From NCBI RefSeq assembly GCF_014648555.1, contig NZ_BMRI01000004.1:250139-289314 (forward strand): a stretch of DNA of 39,176 nt, written 5' to 3'. Source of the DNA: Kitasatospora griseola (GTDB lineage: Bacteria > Actinomycetota > Actinomycetes > Streptomycetales > Streptomycetaceae). How positions within the stretch are numbered: position 1 is the first letter of the stretch; the number at the start of each line of letters is the position of its first letter. Below the pieces are notes generated by a model. The model saw only the letters and a list, made by a program, of their open reading frames with translations. It was not told the DNA's origin and did no database searches. Shown here piece after piece: positions 14,645 to 23,493 of the stretch. Position numbers and translations under genes: made by a program.

Positions 14645-15349
14645 TCAGGACGCCGCCTTGAGCGGCCAGCGCGGGTCGACGGTGGCGGCCGGGTCCTTGC
14701 GGCGCAGCCAGGCCTGCAGGTCGGTGGCCCAGGTGCGGTACCAGTCGATCTGCCGCCGGTGGAGCTCGTCCAGCGGCAGGTCGCCGGCCTGGGGGTAGCG
14801 GTGGCCGAGGGCGACGGCGACCCGGACGGCGGCGAGCGCGTCGCTGCCGGCCTCGTGGGCGTCGTGGAGTTCGACCCCGTAGACCTCGCAGACCCGCTGC
14901 AGGGTGCGGGAGCCCTTGCGGTACTTGTCGAGGGCGCGGTCGACCACCATGGCGTCGACCACGGGGGTGACCGGCCCGCCGAGACGGTCGGCGAGGGTGG
15001 GGCGGCCGTGGCGGCGCAGTTCGGCGTCGAGCAGCGACAGGTCGTAGGGGGCGTTGAAGGCGACCACGGGCCGGCCGGCGGCGAGCCGCTGGTGCAGGGC
15101 GCGGGCGATCTCCTCGACGGCTTCGGCGGCGGGCCGGCCGTGGGTGCGGGCCTCGGTGTCGGTGATGCCGTGGATGGCGGTGGCCTCGGCGGGTATCGGG
15201 ACGCCGGGGTCGATCAGCCAGTTGGTGGCCCCTTCGACACGGCCGCCGAGGGTGTCGACCACGGCGGCGGTGACGATCCGGGACTCCTCCGGGTCGGTGC
15301 CGGTGGTCTCCAGGTCGAAACCGGTGAGCGGCCCCTTCCACCAGGTCAT
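14645..15349 (-). CDS. DEDDh 3'-5' exonuclease (DnaQ / Pol III epsilon-like)
   Basis: The 234-residue soluble protein has all acidic residues of the DEDDh family: D12 and E14 in GFDLETTG (Exo I), D103 in FNAPYDLSLL (Exo II), and H165 with D170 in HDAHEAGSDA (Exo III, HxxxxD). These enzymes degrade DNA or RNA from the 3' end with two metal ions. It is a stand-alone domain without a BRCT or helicase partner, so it is not dnaE-associated by position. AAGGA lies about 9 nt before the ATG. It follows the HEPN-protein gene by 103 bp on the same strand. The gap contains an inverted repeat that reaches the ribosome-binding site. Confidence 0.88.
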   Translation of the reverse strand: MTWWKGPLTGFDLETTGTDPEESRIVTAAVVDTLGGRVEGATNWLIDPGVPIPAEATAIHGITDTEARTHGRPAAEAVEEIARALHQRLAAGRPVVAFNAPYDLSLLDAELRRHGRPTLADRLGGPVTPVVDAMVVDRALDKYRKGSRTLQRVCEVYGVELHDAHEAGSDALAAVRVAVALGHRYPQAGDLPLDELHRRQIDWYRTWATDLQAWLRRKDPAATVDPRWPLKAAS

Positions 15350-15357
15350 GGGGTGTG

Positions 15358-15420
15358 TCCTTCCGTCGGCACTGCCAAGACGCGGACCATCATCGCCTGC
15401 CGCTGTGACAGCGCCGACGG
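15358..15420 (-). promoter_or_regulatory. Leader stem overlapping the exonuclease ribosome-binding site
   Basis: An exact 8-bp inverted repeat (15363-15370 with 15413-15420) encloses a 13-bp palindrome CGCTGT-G-ACAGCG (15401-15413). On the minus strand the downstream arm touches the GGAAGGA ribosome-binding site (15358-15364). The structure could end the HEPN transcript or mask translation of the exonuclease. Confidence 0.4.
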
Positions 15421-15452
15421 CGCGTCCGCTCCACGGGGCGCGATCCTGCTGG

Positions 15453-16706
15453 TCAGGACACCGCGCGGGAGTCTCCCCAAAGGTCCTCGAACTCCTCCCG
15501 GTAGACCTCCAGCAGGCCGGGTTCGGTGCCGCCGGCCTCCTGTCCGGCGCCGCCGCGCAGCACCAGGGCGGGCGATTCGATGCCGCGGGCCCGGCGCAGG
15601 TAGGGCTGGACGACGCCGAGGTCGGTGGAGCGCCGGCGTCCGCCCGCGCCGGTGGTCCGCGGGCCCTCGACCAGGTAGGCGGTGAACCGGGGCAGTTCGT
15701 CGAACACCCGGATCTCGAAGCTGCCGGGGTCGCGCAGCCGGGCCCTCACCCGGCGCACGTGCATGATGTTCATCTCCACCGATCGACCCAACTCGCCACG
15801 CCCGATGCCGAGTTCGCGTTCGCGACGGCGCACCGCGCTGCTCGCCGGGTTGAGGAAGAGCAGCCGCACCCGGCAGCCGTCGGCGGCGAGCCGCACCAGT
15901 CGCTTGCCGGTGTAGTTCTGGCAGAGCATGCCGAGGCCGATGCCGACCGCGTCGAGCCGCCGGGCGCCGTCGAGCAGGTCCTCGACGGGCAGGTCGCGCT
16001 GCAGGCGGACCCGGTCGGGGTGGACGGCGACCACGTCGGAGTAGCGGCCGGCGACGAGTTCCTCGACGACGTCGGCGGGCACGCCGCCGAGCGTGCCGTC
16101 GAGCACGGCGAGCAGGCGGGCGGCGGCCCGTTCGGTCTGGTCGAGGACGGTCTGGGTGAGCGCCCGGTTGCGGGAGACCACGTGCCGGGCGACCTCGAGT
16201 TCGTCGAGGGCGAGTTCGACCTCGCGGCGGTCCACCAGGTGGGGTTCGAAGCACGGCCAGTGCTGGACCATGAGTTCGCGCAGCTGCGGCAGGGTGAGGA
16301 AGACCAGCGGGTCGTCGTCGACGGGGTCGAGCAGGTAGCCCTTGCGGCGGGAGACCTCGCGGACGGCGGCGGCCCGGTGCACCCACTCCTCGCCGACCGG
16401 TCCGGCGGCGGCGGTGACCCACTCCTCGCCGTGCACGGGCGCGTAGACGGGGCGCAGCACTTCGTGGACCAGGGCGCGCATCCGCTGTTCGACCAGGTTG
16501 AGCCAGACGTAGGCGCGGCCGGCCAGCCGGACCCGGCGGTAGGCGTCCTCCCACTGGTCGGCGGCCCAGGCGGGCGGCATGCCCTCGACGGGGCCGCCCT
16601 GCGGGGGCAGCGATCCGCGGCCGCCGCCGGTGCGGACGACCAGCGTCGGGGCCTCGCTGCCGCCGGCCCGCGGGTCGGGTCCGTCGCCGTCGGCGGGGAA
16701 CGCCAT
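15453..16706 (-). CDS. SAV_2148 family HEPN domain protein with C-terminal PLD-like region
   Basis: This 417-residue cytoplasmic protein matches the SAV_2148 family I know from streptomycetes (blocks AGRAYVWLNLVEQRMRALV, FLTLPQLRELMVQHWPCFEP and LELDELEV-like). The helical N-terminal half (residues 50-225) is the HEPN-like region. It has two R-x5-H candidates (R75/H81 and R143/H149). A VSRN element (R179-N180) resembles the HEPN 'RNxxxH' site but lacks the histidine. Residues about 250-385, with GCRVRLLFLNPASSAVRRRE and a late YLRRARG...LVLRGG, look like the PLD-like domain of DUF5919-type proteins. Function is unknown; RNA cleavage or sensing is inference. It precedes a DEDDh exonuclease gene. 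ATG chosen for GAGGTG just upstream; a GTG 12 bp earlier is possible. Confidence 0.75.
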   Translation of the reverse strand: MAFPADGDGPDPRAGGSEAPTLVVRTGGGRGSLPPQGGPVEGMPPAWAADQWEDAYRRVRLAGRAYVWLNLVEQRMRALVHEVLRPVYAPVHGEEWVTAAAGPVGEEWVHRAAAVREVSRRKGYLLDPVDDDPLVFLTLPQLRELMVQHWPCFEPHLVDRREVELALDELEVARHVVSRNRALTQTVLDQTERAAARLLAVLDGTLGGVPADVVEELVAGRYSDVVAVHPDRVRLQRDLPVEDLLDGARRLDAVGIGLGMLCQNYTGKRLVRLAADGCRVRLLFLNPASSAVRRRERELGIGRGELGRSVEMNIMHVRRVRARLRDPGSFEIRVFDELPRFTAYLVEGPRTTGAGGRRRSTDLGVVQPYLRRARGIESPALVLRGGAGQEAGGTEPGLLEVYREEFEDLWGDSRAVS

Positions 16707-17143
16707 CCGCCACCTCACCTCTCGCCCGCCGCCCGCCGACTGACGGGCTGTCCGCTGACTCGGTCCACCGTGACGGCCCCTGGTCGCCGGCCGCACACGG
16801 GCCCGGGGTTCTCGCGGTCCGGACGATCAAGGGTATCGCCCTCGGTGGCCGCGACACAGCCCTCTTGACAGCACGCACCGCGGCGCGCACCGCTGCGGCC
16901 GACAGTCCGTCACGGCCCGGCCACGGCGGGCTGTCCGGCCCGGAAGCCGGGACACCCGTCCGGGCGAACAACGGGCGAATGGACGCGGATGGACGCCGGG
17001 TTCGGCCGTCCGGCGAGGAGTATGCGGATGTGCGGTGCATCACGCCCGTCGCGCCACTGACGCCCGCACATGCTCGGGCGCTCCACCGGGTGACCGCCCG
17101 TGGGAGCGCCGATTGGCGTCTGGCACGGGGAAGTTGAGGACAC
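16707..17143. other. 437-bp intergenic region between the HEPN gene and glgX (divergent)
   Basis: No convincing gene is present. It holds a perfect TTGACA (16865-16870, plus strand) without a -10 at normal spacing, a short tandem repeat ATGGACGC (16979-16986 and 16989-16996), and a two-part hairpin near glgX (separate entry). Promoters for both flanking genes must be here. On the minus strand TACCCT near 16834-16839 is a possible -10 for the HEPN gene, without a good -35. Confidence 0.45.
17077..17110 (+). promoter_or_regulatory. Two-part hairpin upstream of glgX
   Basis: GGCGCTCC (17077-17084) pairs exactly with GGAGCGCC (17103-17110), and inside it CGGG (17087-17090) pairs with CCCG (17097-17100). 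The hairpin ends 33 bp before the glgX start, so it is either in the leader or an operator. Confidence 0.35.
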
Positions 17144-19267
17144 ATGCAGGTCTGGCCGGGGCAGCCCTACCCGCTCGGCGCCACCTACGACGGCGCGGGC
17201 ACCAACTTCGCGGTGTTCTCCGAGAGCGCGGACCGGATCGAGCTCTGCCTGATCGCCGAGGACGGCTCGGAGACGGCGGTCGAACTGCGCGAGACCGACG
17301 CCTTCGTGCGGCACGCGTACCTGCCGGGCGTCCAGCCGGGCCAGCGCTACGGGTTCCGGGTGCACGGCCCGTTCCAGCCCGGGCTGGGTCTGCGGCACAA
17401 CGCGTCGAAGCTGCTGCTGGACCCGTACGCGAAGGCGATGAGCGGCCACATCGACTGGGACGAGTCGGTGTACGGCTACCACTTCGGCGCGCCGGAGCGC
17501 CGCAACGACCTGGATTCGGCGCCGCACACCATGCACTCGGTGGTGATCAACCCGTACTTCGACTGGGGCACCGACCGGCCGCCGCGCACCGACTACCACC
17601 GCACGGTGGTGTACGAGGCGCACGTGAAGGGCCTGACCAGGCGGCACCCGGGCATCCCGGAGGAGATCCGCGGGACGTACGCGGGCCTGGCGCACCCGGC
17701 GGTGATCGAGCACCTGGCGAAGCTGGGCGTGACGGCGATCGAGCTGATGCCGGTGCACCAGTTCGTCCGCGACCACCGGCTGCGGGACCTGGGGCTGTCC
17801 AACTACTGGGGCTACAACACGATCGGCTTCTTCGCCCCGCACTCCTCGTACTCCTCGACGGGCGACCGCGGGCACCAGGTGCAGGAGTTCAAGTCGATGG
17901 TGAAGGCGCTGCACGCGGCGGGCATCGAGGTGATCCTCGACGTGGTGTACAACCACACCGCGGAGGGCAGCCACCTCGGGCCGACGCTGTCCTTCCGCGG
18001 CCTGGACAACGCCTCGTACTACCGGCTGGCGAAGGACCAGCGGTTCTACGAGGACACCACCGGCACCGGCAACTCGCTGCTGATGCGCTCCGCGCACGTG
18101 CTCCAGATGATCATGGATTCGCTGCGCTACTGGGTCACCGAGATGCACGTGGACGGGTTCCGCTTCGACCTGGCGGCGACGCTGGCCCGGCAGTTCCACG
18201 AGGTGGACCGGCTGTCCTCGTTCTTCGACCTGGTCCAGCAGGACCCGGTGGTCTCGCAGGCCAAGCTGATCGCCGAGCCGTGGGACCTCGGCGAGGGCGG
18301 CTACCAGGTCGGCAACTTCCCGCCGCTGTGGACCGAGTGGAACGGCAAGTACCGCGACACCGTCCGTGACTTCTGGCGCGGCGAGCCCGCCACCCTGGCC
18401 GAGTTCGGCTCCCGGCTGACCGGCTCCTCCGACCTGTACCAGGACGACGGCCGCCGCCCGATCGCCTCGATCAACTTCGTCACCTGCCACGACGGCTTCA
18501 CGCTGCGCGACCTGGTGTCGTACAACGACAAGCACAACGAGGCCAACCGGGAGGACAACCGGGACGGCGAGTCCTTCAACCGCTCGTGGAACTGCGGCGC
18601 GGAGGGCGACACCACCGACCCGGGCGTGCTGGAGCTGCGAGCCCGCCAGCAGCGCAACTTCATCGCCACCCTGATGCTCTCCCAGGGCGTGCCGATGCTC
18701 TCCCACGGCGACGAGCTGGGCCGCACCCAGCACGGCAACAACAACGCCTACTGCCAGGACTCCGGGCTGACCTGGGTGGCCTGGCCGAGCCGGGAGGGCG
18801 AGCAGGCGGACAGCCGGCTGCTGGAGTTCACCCAGGGCATGATCTGGCTGCGCCGCGACCACCCGGTCTTCCGCCGCCGCCGGTTCTTCCACGGCCGCCC
18901 GGTCTCCGGCACCCACGACGCGCTGACCGACATCGCCTGGTTCACCCCGGGCGGCGAGGAGATGACCGATCCGGACTGGTCGACCTCGTACGCGAAGTCG
19001 CTGACGGTCTTCCTGAACGGCAACGCCATCTCCGAGCCGGACCGGCGCGGCGGCAAGATCGTCGACGATTCGTTCCTGCTGATGTTCAACGCCCACTCGG
19101 AGCCGATCGCCTTCACCGTCCCGGCCGGTCACGGCGAGGCCTGGCAGGTCGTCGTCGACACCGCGCTGCCCGCCCTCCCCGCGCCCGGCACCGGCCCGCG
19201 CGCCAAGGCCGGCGACACCCTGCACCTGCCGGACCGCTCCTTGCTGGTGCTGCAGCGACCGGCGTAG
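17144..19267 (+). CDS. glgX: Glycogen debranching enzyme GlgX
   Basis: This 707-residue cytoplasmic GH13 enzyme hydrolyses alpha-1,6 branches of glycogen that have been trimmed by phosphorylase. An N-terminal CBM48 (about residues 5-95, GATYDGAGTNFAVFSESA) precedes the barrel. The four conserved regions are DVVYNH (266-271), GFRFD342 (nucleophile D342), IAE378PWD (acid/base E378) and VTCHD450G (transition-state aspartate). HTMHSVV, NYWGYN and the HGDELGRTQHGNNNAYCQD block are specific for GlgX-type debranchers. Length is normal. GAGGA lies just before the ATG. It leads a plus-strand row with treY and treZ, so freed linear maltodextrins can pass to trehalose synthesis. Confidence 0.95.
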   Translation: MQVWPGQPYPLGATYDGAGTNFAVFSESADRIELCLIAEDGSETAVELRETDAFVRHAYLPGVQPGQRYGFRVHGPFQPGLGLRHNASKLLLDPYAKAMSGHIDWDESVYGYHFGAPERRNDLDSAPHTMHSVVINPYFDWGTDRPPRTDYHRTVVYEAHVKGLTRRHPGIPEEIRGTYAGLAHPAVIEHLAKLGVTAIELMPVHQFVRDHRLRDLGLSNYWGYNTIGFFAPHSSYSSTGDRGHQVQEFKSMVKALHAAGIEVILDVVYNHTAEGSHLGPTLSFRGLDNASYYRLAKDQRFYEDTTGTGNSLLMRSAHVLQMIMDSLRYWVTEMHVDGFRFDLAATLARQFHEVDRLSSFFDLVQQDPVVSQAKLIAEPWDLGEGGYQVGNFPPLWTEWNGKYRDTVRDFWRGEPATLAEFGSRLTGSSDLYQDDGRRPIASINFVTCHDGFTLRDLVSYNDKHNEANREDNRDGESFNRSWNCGAEGDTTDPGVLELRARQQRNFIATLMLSQGVPMLSHGDELGRTQHGNNNAYCQDSGLTWVAWPSREGEQADSRLLEFTQGMIWLRRDHPVFRRRRFFHGRPVSGTHDALTDIAWFTPGGEEMTDPDWSTSYAKSLTVFLNGNAISEPDRRGGKIVDDSFLLMFNAHSEPIAFTVPAGHGEAWQVVVDTALPALPAPGTGPRAKAGDTLHLPDRSLLVLQRPA

Positions 19268-19270
19268 TCA

Positions 19271-19282
19271 CCCCGTTCGGGG
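19271..19282 (+). terminator. Short hairpin between glgX and treY
   Basis: CCCCG-TT-CGGGG forms a 5-bp stem 3 bp after the glgX stop. It is too small to be a certain terminator and may only pause transcription before treY, which starts 58 bp after glgX ends. Confidence 0.3.
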
Positions 19283-19325
19283 CAATGGGCGGTAGGCCCC
19301 GGGCGGTCCGGGTAGGGATGCGGCT

Positions 19326-21716
19326 ATGACGTCAGTCGCCGCGCGCCCTTCGACGGCCCGCTTCCCGACGGCCACCTACCGGCTCCAGTTGCAGCCGGAG
19401 TTCACCCTGCACGACGCCCGCCGGGCGGTGCCGTACCTGGCGGCGCTCGGCGTCTCGCACCTGCACCTGTCGCCGCTGCTGGAGGCGGTGCCGGGCTCCA
19501 CGCACGGCTACGACACGGTCGACCACGGCCGGGTCGCCGAGCAGCTGGGCGGCGAGCAGGCGCTGCGCGAGCTCTCGGCGCACGCACGGCGACACGGCCT
19601 CGGCCTGATCGCGGACGTGGTGCCCAACCACATGGCGCTGCCGGTGCCGGAGCAGCTGAACCGGCCGCTGTGGCAGGTGCTGGCGAACGGCCCCGACGAC
19701 CCGTTCGCCGCCTGGTTCGACATCGACTGGACCGCCCAGTCGGGCCCGGTCGACGCCCCCGGGCGCGGCCGCCTGCTGCTGCCGCTGCTCGGCGGCCGCC
19801 TCGGCGCGGAGCTCGGCGCGCTGACGGTGGACGGCGAGGTGCTGCGCTACCACGAGCACGAGTTCCCGCTGCGCCCCGGCACCGCGCACCTGCCGCTGCC
19901 GGAGCTGCTGGACCGCCAGTGGTACCGCCTGGCCTGGTGGAAGCTGGCCGACGAGCAGATCAACTACCGGCGGTTCTTCACCGTGAACGAGCTGATCGCG
20001 GTGCGGATGGAGGTCCCGGAGGTGTTCGAGGCGACGCACGCGGTGCTGCTGCGGCTGCACCGCGAGGGCGTCCTGGACGGCTTCCGGATCGACCACCCCG
20101 ACGGGCTGGCCGACCCCCGCGGCTACCTGCGGCGCCTCGCGGAGGCCACCGGCGGCGCGTACACGGTGGTGGAGAAGATCCTCACCGGCGACGAGCGGCT
20201 GCCCGCCGACTGGCCGTGCGCGGGCACCACCGGCTACGACGCGCTGCGCCGGATCGACGGCGTGCTGACCGACCACCTGGGCGCGGAACGACTGACGATC
20301 ACCTACCGGCGCGACGTCGGCGACCGGGCGGACGCGGCGGCGTCGGCGCTGATCGGCCGGGCCGAGATGGTGTCGCCGGACGGCGCGCTGTCCGCGGAGA
20401 CCGACCGGCTGGTGCGCCTGGTCGAGCGGATCTGCGCGGACGGCCCGGAGCTGGCCGACCACTCGCCGCTGGCGGTGCGCCGGGCGCTGGAGGGCCTGCT
20501 CACCGAGTACCCGGTGTACCGCCCGTACGTGGTGCCGGGCGAGCCGGCCCCGGCCGAGGCCGCCGAGGCGCTCGCCCCGCCCGAGGGCGCGTCGGACACC
20601 GAGCTGCTGGTGCGCCGCCTCGCGCTCGGCGCGCTGGGCCGCTCCCCCGCGAAGGACGAGTTCTGCCACCGCTTCGGCCAGACCGCCTCGGCGGTGGCGG
20701 CCAAGGGCGTGGAGGACACCGCGTTCTACCGGTTCAACGCGCTGCTGTCGCTGAACGAGGTCGGCGGCCTCCCCGAGCACCCGGGCGTCGCCCCGGCGGA
20801 CTTCCACCGCTGGTGCGAGCAGCAGGAGCAGCACTGGCCGCACGCGATGACGGCGCTGTCCACCCACGACACCAAGCGCAGCGCGGACGCCCGGGCCCGG
20901 CTCGCGGTGCTGGCGGAGCTGCCGGAGGCGTGGGCGGCGGAGTGCGCGGCGTGGACGGTGGCGGCCGGGCCGTGCCCGGACCGGGCCTCGGCGTGGCTGC
21001 TGTGGCAGACCCTGCTGGCGGCGTGGCCGCTGACCGAGGAGCGGCTGCTGGGCGTGGTGCTGAAGTCGGTGCGGGAGGCGAAGCGCCGCACCTCGTGGAC
21101 GGCGCCGGACGAGGTGTTCGAGCAGCGGCTCGCCCAGTACGTGCGGGACGCGCTGGCCAATCCGGGGCTGTGTCCGCGGATCGCCGGGTTCGTCGGCATG
21201 CTGGAGCCGTTCGCCCGGGTGAACTCGCTGTCGGCGGCGCTGCTGCACCTGCTGGCGCCGGGCGTGCCGGACGTGTTCCAGGGCGGCGAGGAGCCGCTGT
21301 ACACGCTGGTCGACCCGGACAACCGGGCCCCGGTGGACCTGGACGCGCTGGCGGTGCGGCTGACCGACGCGGCCGCGCCGCGCCCCGGCGACCTGGCCCG
21401 GGAGAAGCTGCACCTGACCACCACCGCCCTGCACCTGCGCCGCGAGGGCCCGCTGGGCGCCTACCGCCCGCTGACGGGGATCGGCCCGGCGGCCGAGCAC
21501 CTGGTGGCGTTCGCCCGCGGCCGGCAGGTGGTGGGGGCGGCGACCCGGCTGCCGTACGGGCTGCTCCGGTCGGGCGGCTGGCGCGGCACCCTGCTGGAGC
21601 TGCCGCCGGGCCGCTGGACGGACCGGTTGACGGGCCGTCGCTTCACCGGCGGGGCGGTCGAACTGGCGTATCTGTTCCAGCAGCTGCCGGTGGCGCTGCT
21701 GGTGAAGGGGGCATGA
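19326..21716 (+). CDS. treY: Maltooligosyltrehalose synthase TreY
   Basis: This 796-residue GH13 enzyme turns the reducing-end alpha-1,4 bond of maltodextrins into an alpha-1,1 bond, giving maltooligosyltrehalose. The start PTATYRLQLQPEFTLHDA, SPLLEAVPGSTHGYD and the late VPDVFQGGEEPLYTLVDPDNR blocks are characteristic of TreY. Conserved GH13 regions: DVVPNH (97-102), GFRID256HPDG (nucleophile D256), VVE283KIL (E283) and THD515TKRSADARAR (D515). The ATG has AGGGA about 8 nt upstream. It overlaps treZ by four bases (ATGA), so the two are translationally coupled. The product stays in the cytoplasm as substrate for TreZ. Confidence 0.95.
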   Translation: MTSVAARPSTARFPTATYRLQLQPEFTLHDARRAVPYLAALGVSHLHLSPLLEAVPGSTHGYDTVDHGRVAEQLGGEQALRELSAHARRHGLGLIADVVPNHMALPVPEQLNRPLWQVLANGPDDPFAAWFDIDWTAQSGPVDAPGRGRLLLPLLGGRLGAELGALTVDGEVLRYHEHEFPLRPGTAHLPLPELLDRQWYRLAWWKLADEQINYRRFFTVNELIAVRMEVPEVFEATHAVLLRLHREGVLDGFRIDHPDGLADPRGYLRRLAEATGGAYTVVEKILTGDERLPADWPCAGTTGYDALRRIDGVLTDHLGAERLTITYRRDVGDRADAAASALIGRAEMVSPDGALSAETDRLVRLVERICADGPELADHSPLAVRRALEGLLTEYPVYRPYVVPGEPAPAEAAEALAPPEGASDTELLVRRLALGALGRSPAKDEFCHRFGQTASAVAAKGVEDTAFYRFNALLSLNEVGGLPEHPGVAPADFHRWCEQQEQHWPHAMTALSTHDTKRSADARARLAVLAELPEAWAAECAAWTVAAGPCPDRASAWLLWQTLLAAWPLTEERLLGVVLKSVREAKRRTSWTAPDEVFEQRLAQYVRDALANPGLCPRIAGFVGMLEPFARVNSLSAALLHLLAPGVPDVFQGGEEPLYTLVDPDNRAPVDLDALAVRLTDAAAPRPGDLAREKLHLTTTALHLRREGPLGAYRPLTGIGPAAEHLVAFARGRQVVGAATRLPYGLLRSGGWRGTLLELPPGRWTDRLTGRRFTGGAVELAYLFQQLPVALLVKGA

Positions 21717-23449
21717 TGCGGTACCGGGTGTGGGCGCCGAAGGCCAGGGTGGTCGAGGTGGAGGTCGGGGCGATCCCGTACCTGCTGGAGCGCGATCCGG
21801 CGCACCCGGGCTGGTGGCACGGGGACGGCCCGGACGGCGACTACGGCTTCCGGCTGAACGGCGGCCCGGCGCTGCCCGATCCGCGCTCGCCCCGCCAGCC
21901 GTCCGGCCCGGACGGGCTGAGCCGCCCCGTCGACCACGCCGCGTTCGACTGGTCGGGGACGGCCTGGCGGGGCCGCCCGCTGCCGGGCGCGGTGGTGTAC
22001 GAGCTGCACGTGGGCACCTTCACCGTCGAGGGCACCTTCGACGGGGCCGCCGCCCGCCTCGACCACCTGGTCGAACTCGGCGTGGACTTCGTCGAGTTGA
22101 TGCCCGTCTGCCCGTTCCCGGGCCGGCACGGCTGGGGCTACGACGGGGTGGCGCCGTGGGCGGTCCACGAGCCGTACGGCGGCCCGGACGGGCTGAAGCG
22201 CTTCGTGGACGCGGCGCACCTGCGCGGCCTCGGCGTGATCCTCGACGTGGTGCACAACCACCTCGGCCCGTCCGGCAACTACCTGCCCCGGTTCGGCCCG
22301 TACTTCACCGACCGGCACCGGACCCCGTGGGGCGCGGCGGTGAACCTGGACGCGCCGGGCTCGGACGAGGTCCGGGCGTACCTGATCGGCAGCGCCCTGG
22401 CCTGGCTGCGCGACTACCGGATCGACGGGCTGCGGCTGGACGCGGTGCACGCGCTGGCGGACGACCGGGCGCTGCCGTTCCTGGAGGAACTCGCGGCCGC
22501 CGTAGAGGAGTTGGCGGAGGCCACCGGCCGCCCGCTGTTCCTGGTCGCCGAGTCGGACCTGAACGATCCGCGGACCACCGCGCCCCGGCAGGCCGGCGGG
22601 CTGGGGCTGACCGCGCAGTGGAGCGACGACTTCCACCACGCGCTGCACGCGCTGCTGACCGGCGAGAGCCAGGGCTACTACGCGGACTTCGCGGCCGACC
22701 CGTGGGCGGCGCTCGCCAAGACCCTCACCCGCGGCTTCTTCCACGACGGCAGCCCGTCCTCGTTCCGGGGCCGCTCGCACGGCCGCCCGTTCCCGTCGGC
22801 CTACGGGCACCGGCTGCTGGGCTACGCGCAGACCCACGACCAGATCGGGAACCGGGCCACCGGCGACCGGCTGTCGGCGTCGCTTCCGCCCGGCCGGCTG
22901 GCCGCCGCAGCGGCCCTCGTGCTCACCTCGCCCTTCACGCCGATGCTGTTCATGGGCGAGGAGTGGGGGGCGTCCACCCCCTGGCAGTACTTCACCGACC
23001 ACACCGACCCGCAGCTCGCCGAGGCCGTCCGGCAGGGCCGGCGTCGGGAGTTCGCCGAGCACGGCTGGCGCGCCGAGGACGTCCCCGATCCGCAGGACGC
23101 GGCCACCGTCCGCGCCTCCACCCTGGACTGGTCCGAGCCGGGCCGCGCCCCGCATGCCGAACTGCTTGCCTGGCACCGGGAGTTGATCCGGCTGCGGCGC
23201 ACCGCGCCCGAGCTGGCGGCCGGCGACCTGGCGGCGGTGCGGGTGCGGCACGACGCGGCGGAGGGCTGGCTGGCCGTGCACCGGGGCCGCTACCGGGTGC
23301 TGGCCAGGCTCGGCGGCGAGCAGCCCGCCGCCGTCCCGCTGGAGGGCGAACTCGCCGCCCTGGAGGCCTCGTTCGGCGAGGTGAAGGCCGGGGCGAACGG
23401 TGCGGTGCTGCTCGGGCCGGACGCGGTGGCGGTGCTGCGCACGGCCTGA
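21713..23449 (+). CDS. treZ: Maltooligosyltrehalose trehalohydrolase TreZ
   Basis: This 578-residue GH13 enzyme releases trehalose from maltooligosyltrehalose. An N-terminal domain (MRYRVWAPKARVVEVEVG) precedes the barrel. Catalytic regions: DVVHNH (178-183) with the TreZ-typical LGPSGNYL after it, GLRLD243AVHAL (D243), VAE280SDLND (E280) and QTHD376QIGNR (D376). The FMGEEWGASTPWQYFTDH block is also typical of TreZ. Two in-frame ATGs (21713 and 21716) are possible; AAGGGGG just upstream fits the second slightly better, a three-base difference. With TreY and GlgX it completes the glycogen-to-trehalose route. It ends 34 bp before the convergent transketolase gene with no strong hairpin between. 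Confidence 0.94.
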   Translation: MMRYRVWAPKARVVEVEVGAIPYLLERDPAHPGWWHGDGPDGDYGFRLNGGPALPDPRSPRQPSGPDGLSRPVDHAAFDWSGTAWRGRPLPGAVVYELHVGTFTVEGTFDGAAARLDHLVELGVDFVELMPVCPFPGRHGWGYDGVAPWAVHEPYGGPDGLKRFVDAAHLRGLGVILDVVHNHLGPSGNYLPRFGPYFTDRHRTPWGAAVNLDAPGSDEVRAYLIGSALAWLRDYRIDGLRLDAVHALADDRALPFLEELAAAVEELAEATGRPLFLVAESDLNDPRTTAPRQAGGLGLTAQWSDDFHHALHALLTGESQGYYADFAADPWAALAKTLTRGFFHDGSPSSFRGRSHGRPFPSAYGHRLLGYAQTHDQIGNRATGDRLSASLPPGRLAAAAALVLTSPFTPMLFMGEEWGASTPWQYFTDHTDPQLAEAVRQGRRREFAEHGWRAEDVPDPQDAATVRASTLDWSEPGRAPHAELLAWHRELIRLRRTAPELAAGDLAAVRVRHDAAEGWLAVHRGRYRVLARLGGEQPAAVPLEGELAALEASFGEVKAGANGAVLLGPDAVAVLRTA

Positions 23450-23465
23450 CTCGCCCCGGGCCGGG

Positions 23466-23493
23466 CTCACCACAGGCCGAGCCTCACCACAGG
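23466..23493. repeat. Direct repeat CTCACCACAGG across the transketolase stop
   Basis: The 11-bp unit occurs at 23466-23476 and 23483-23493. The second copy contains the stop codon and last codons of the minus-strand transketolase gene; the first lies just beyond it. Looks like a small tandem duplication. Confidence 0.6.

Noticed and set aside
16865..16870. Perfect TTGACA on the plus strand between the HEPN gene and glgX
   Set aside because: No -10-like hexamer at 16-19 bp downstream, only GC-rich sequence.
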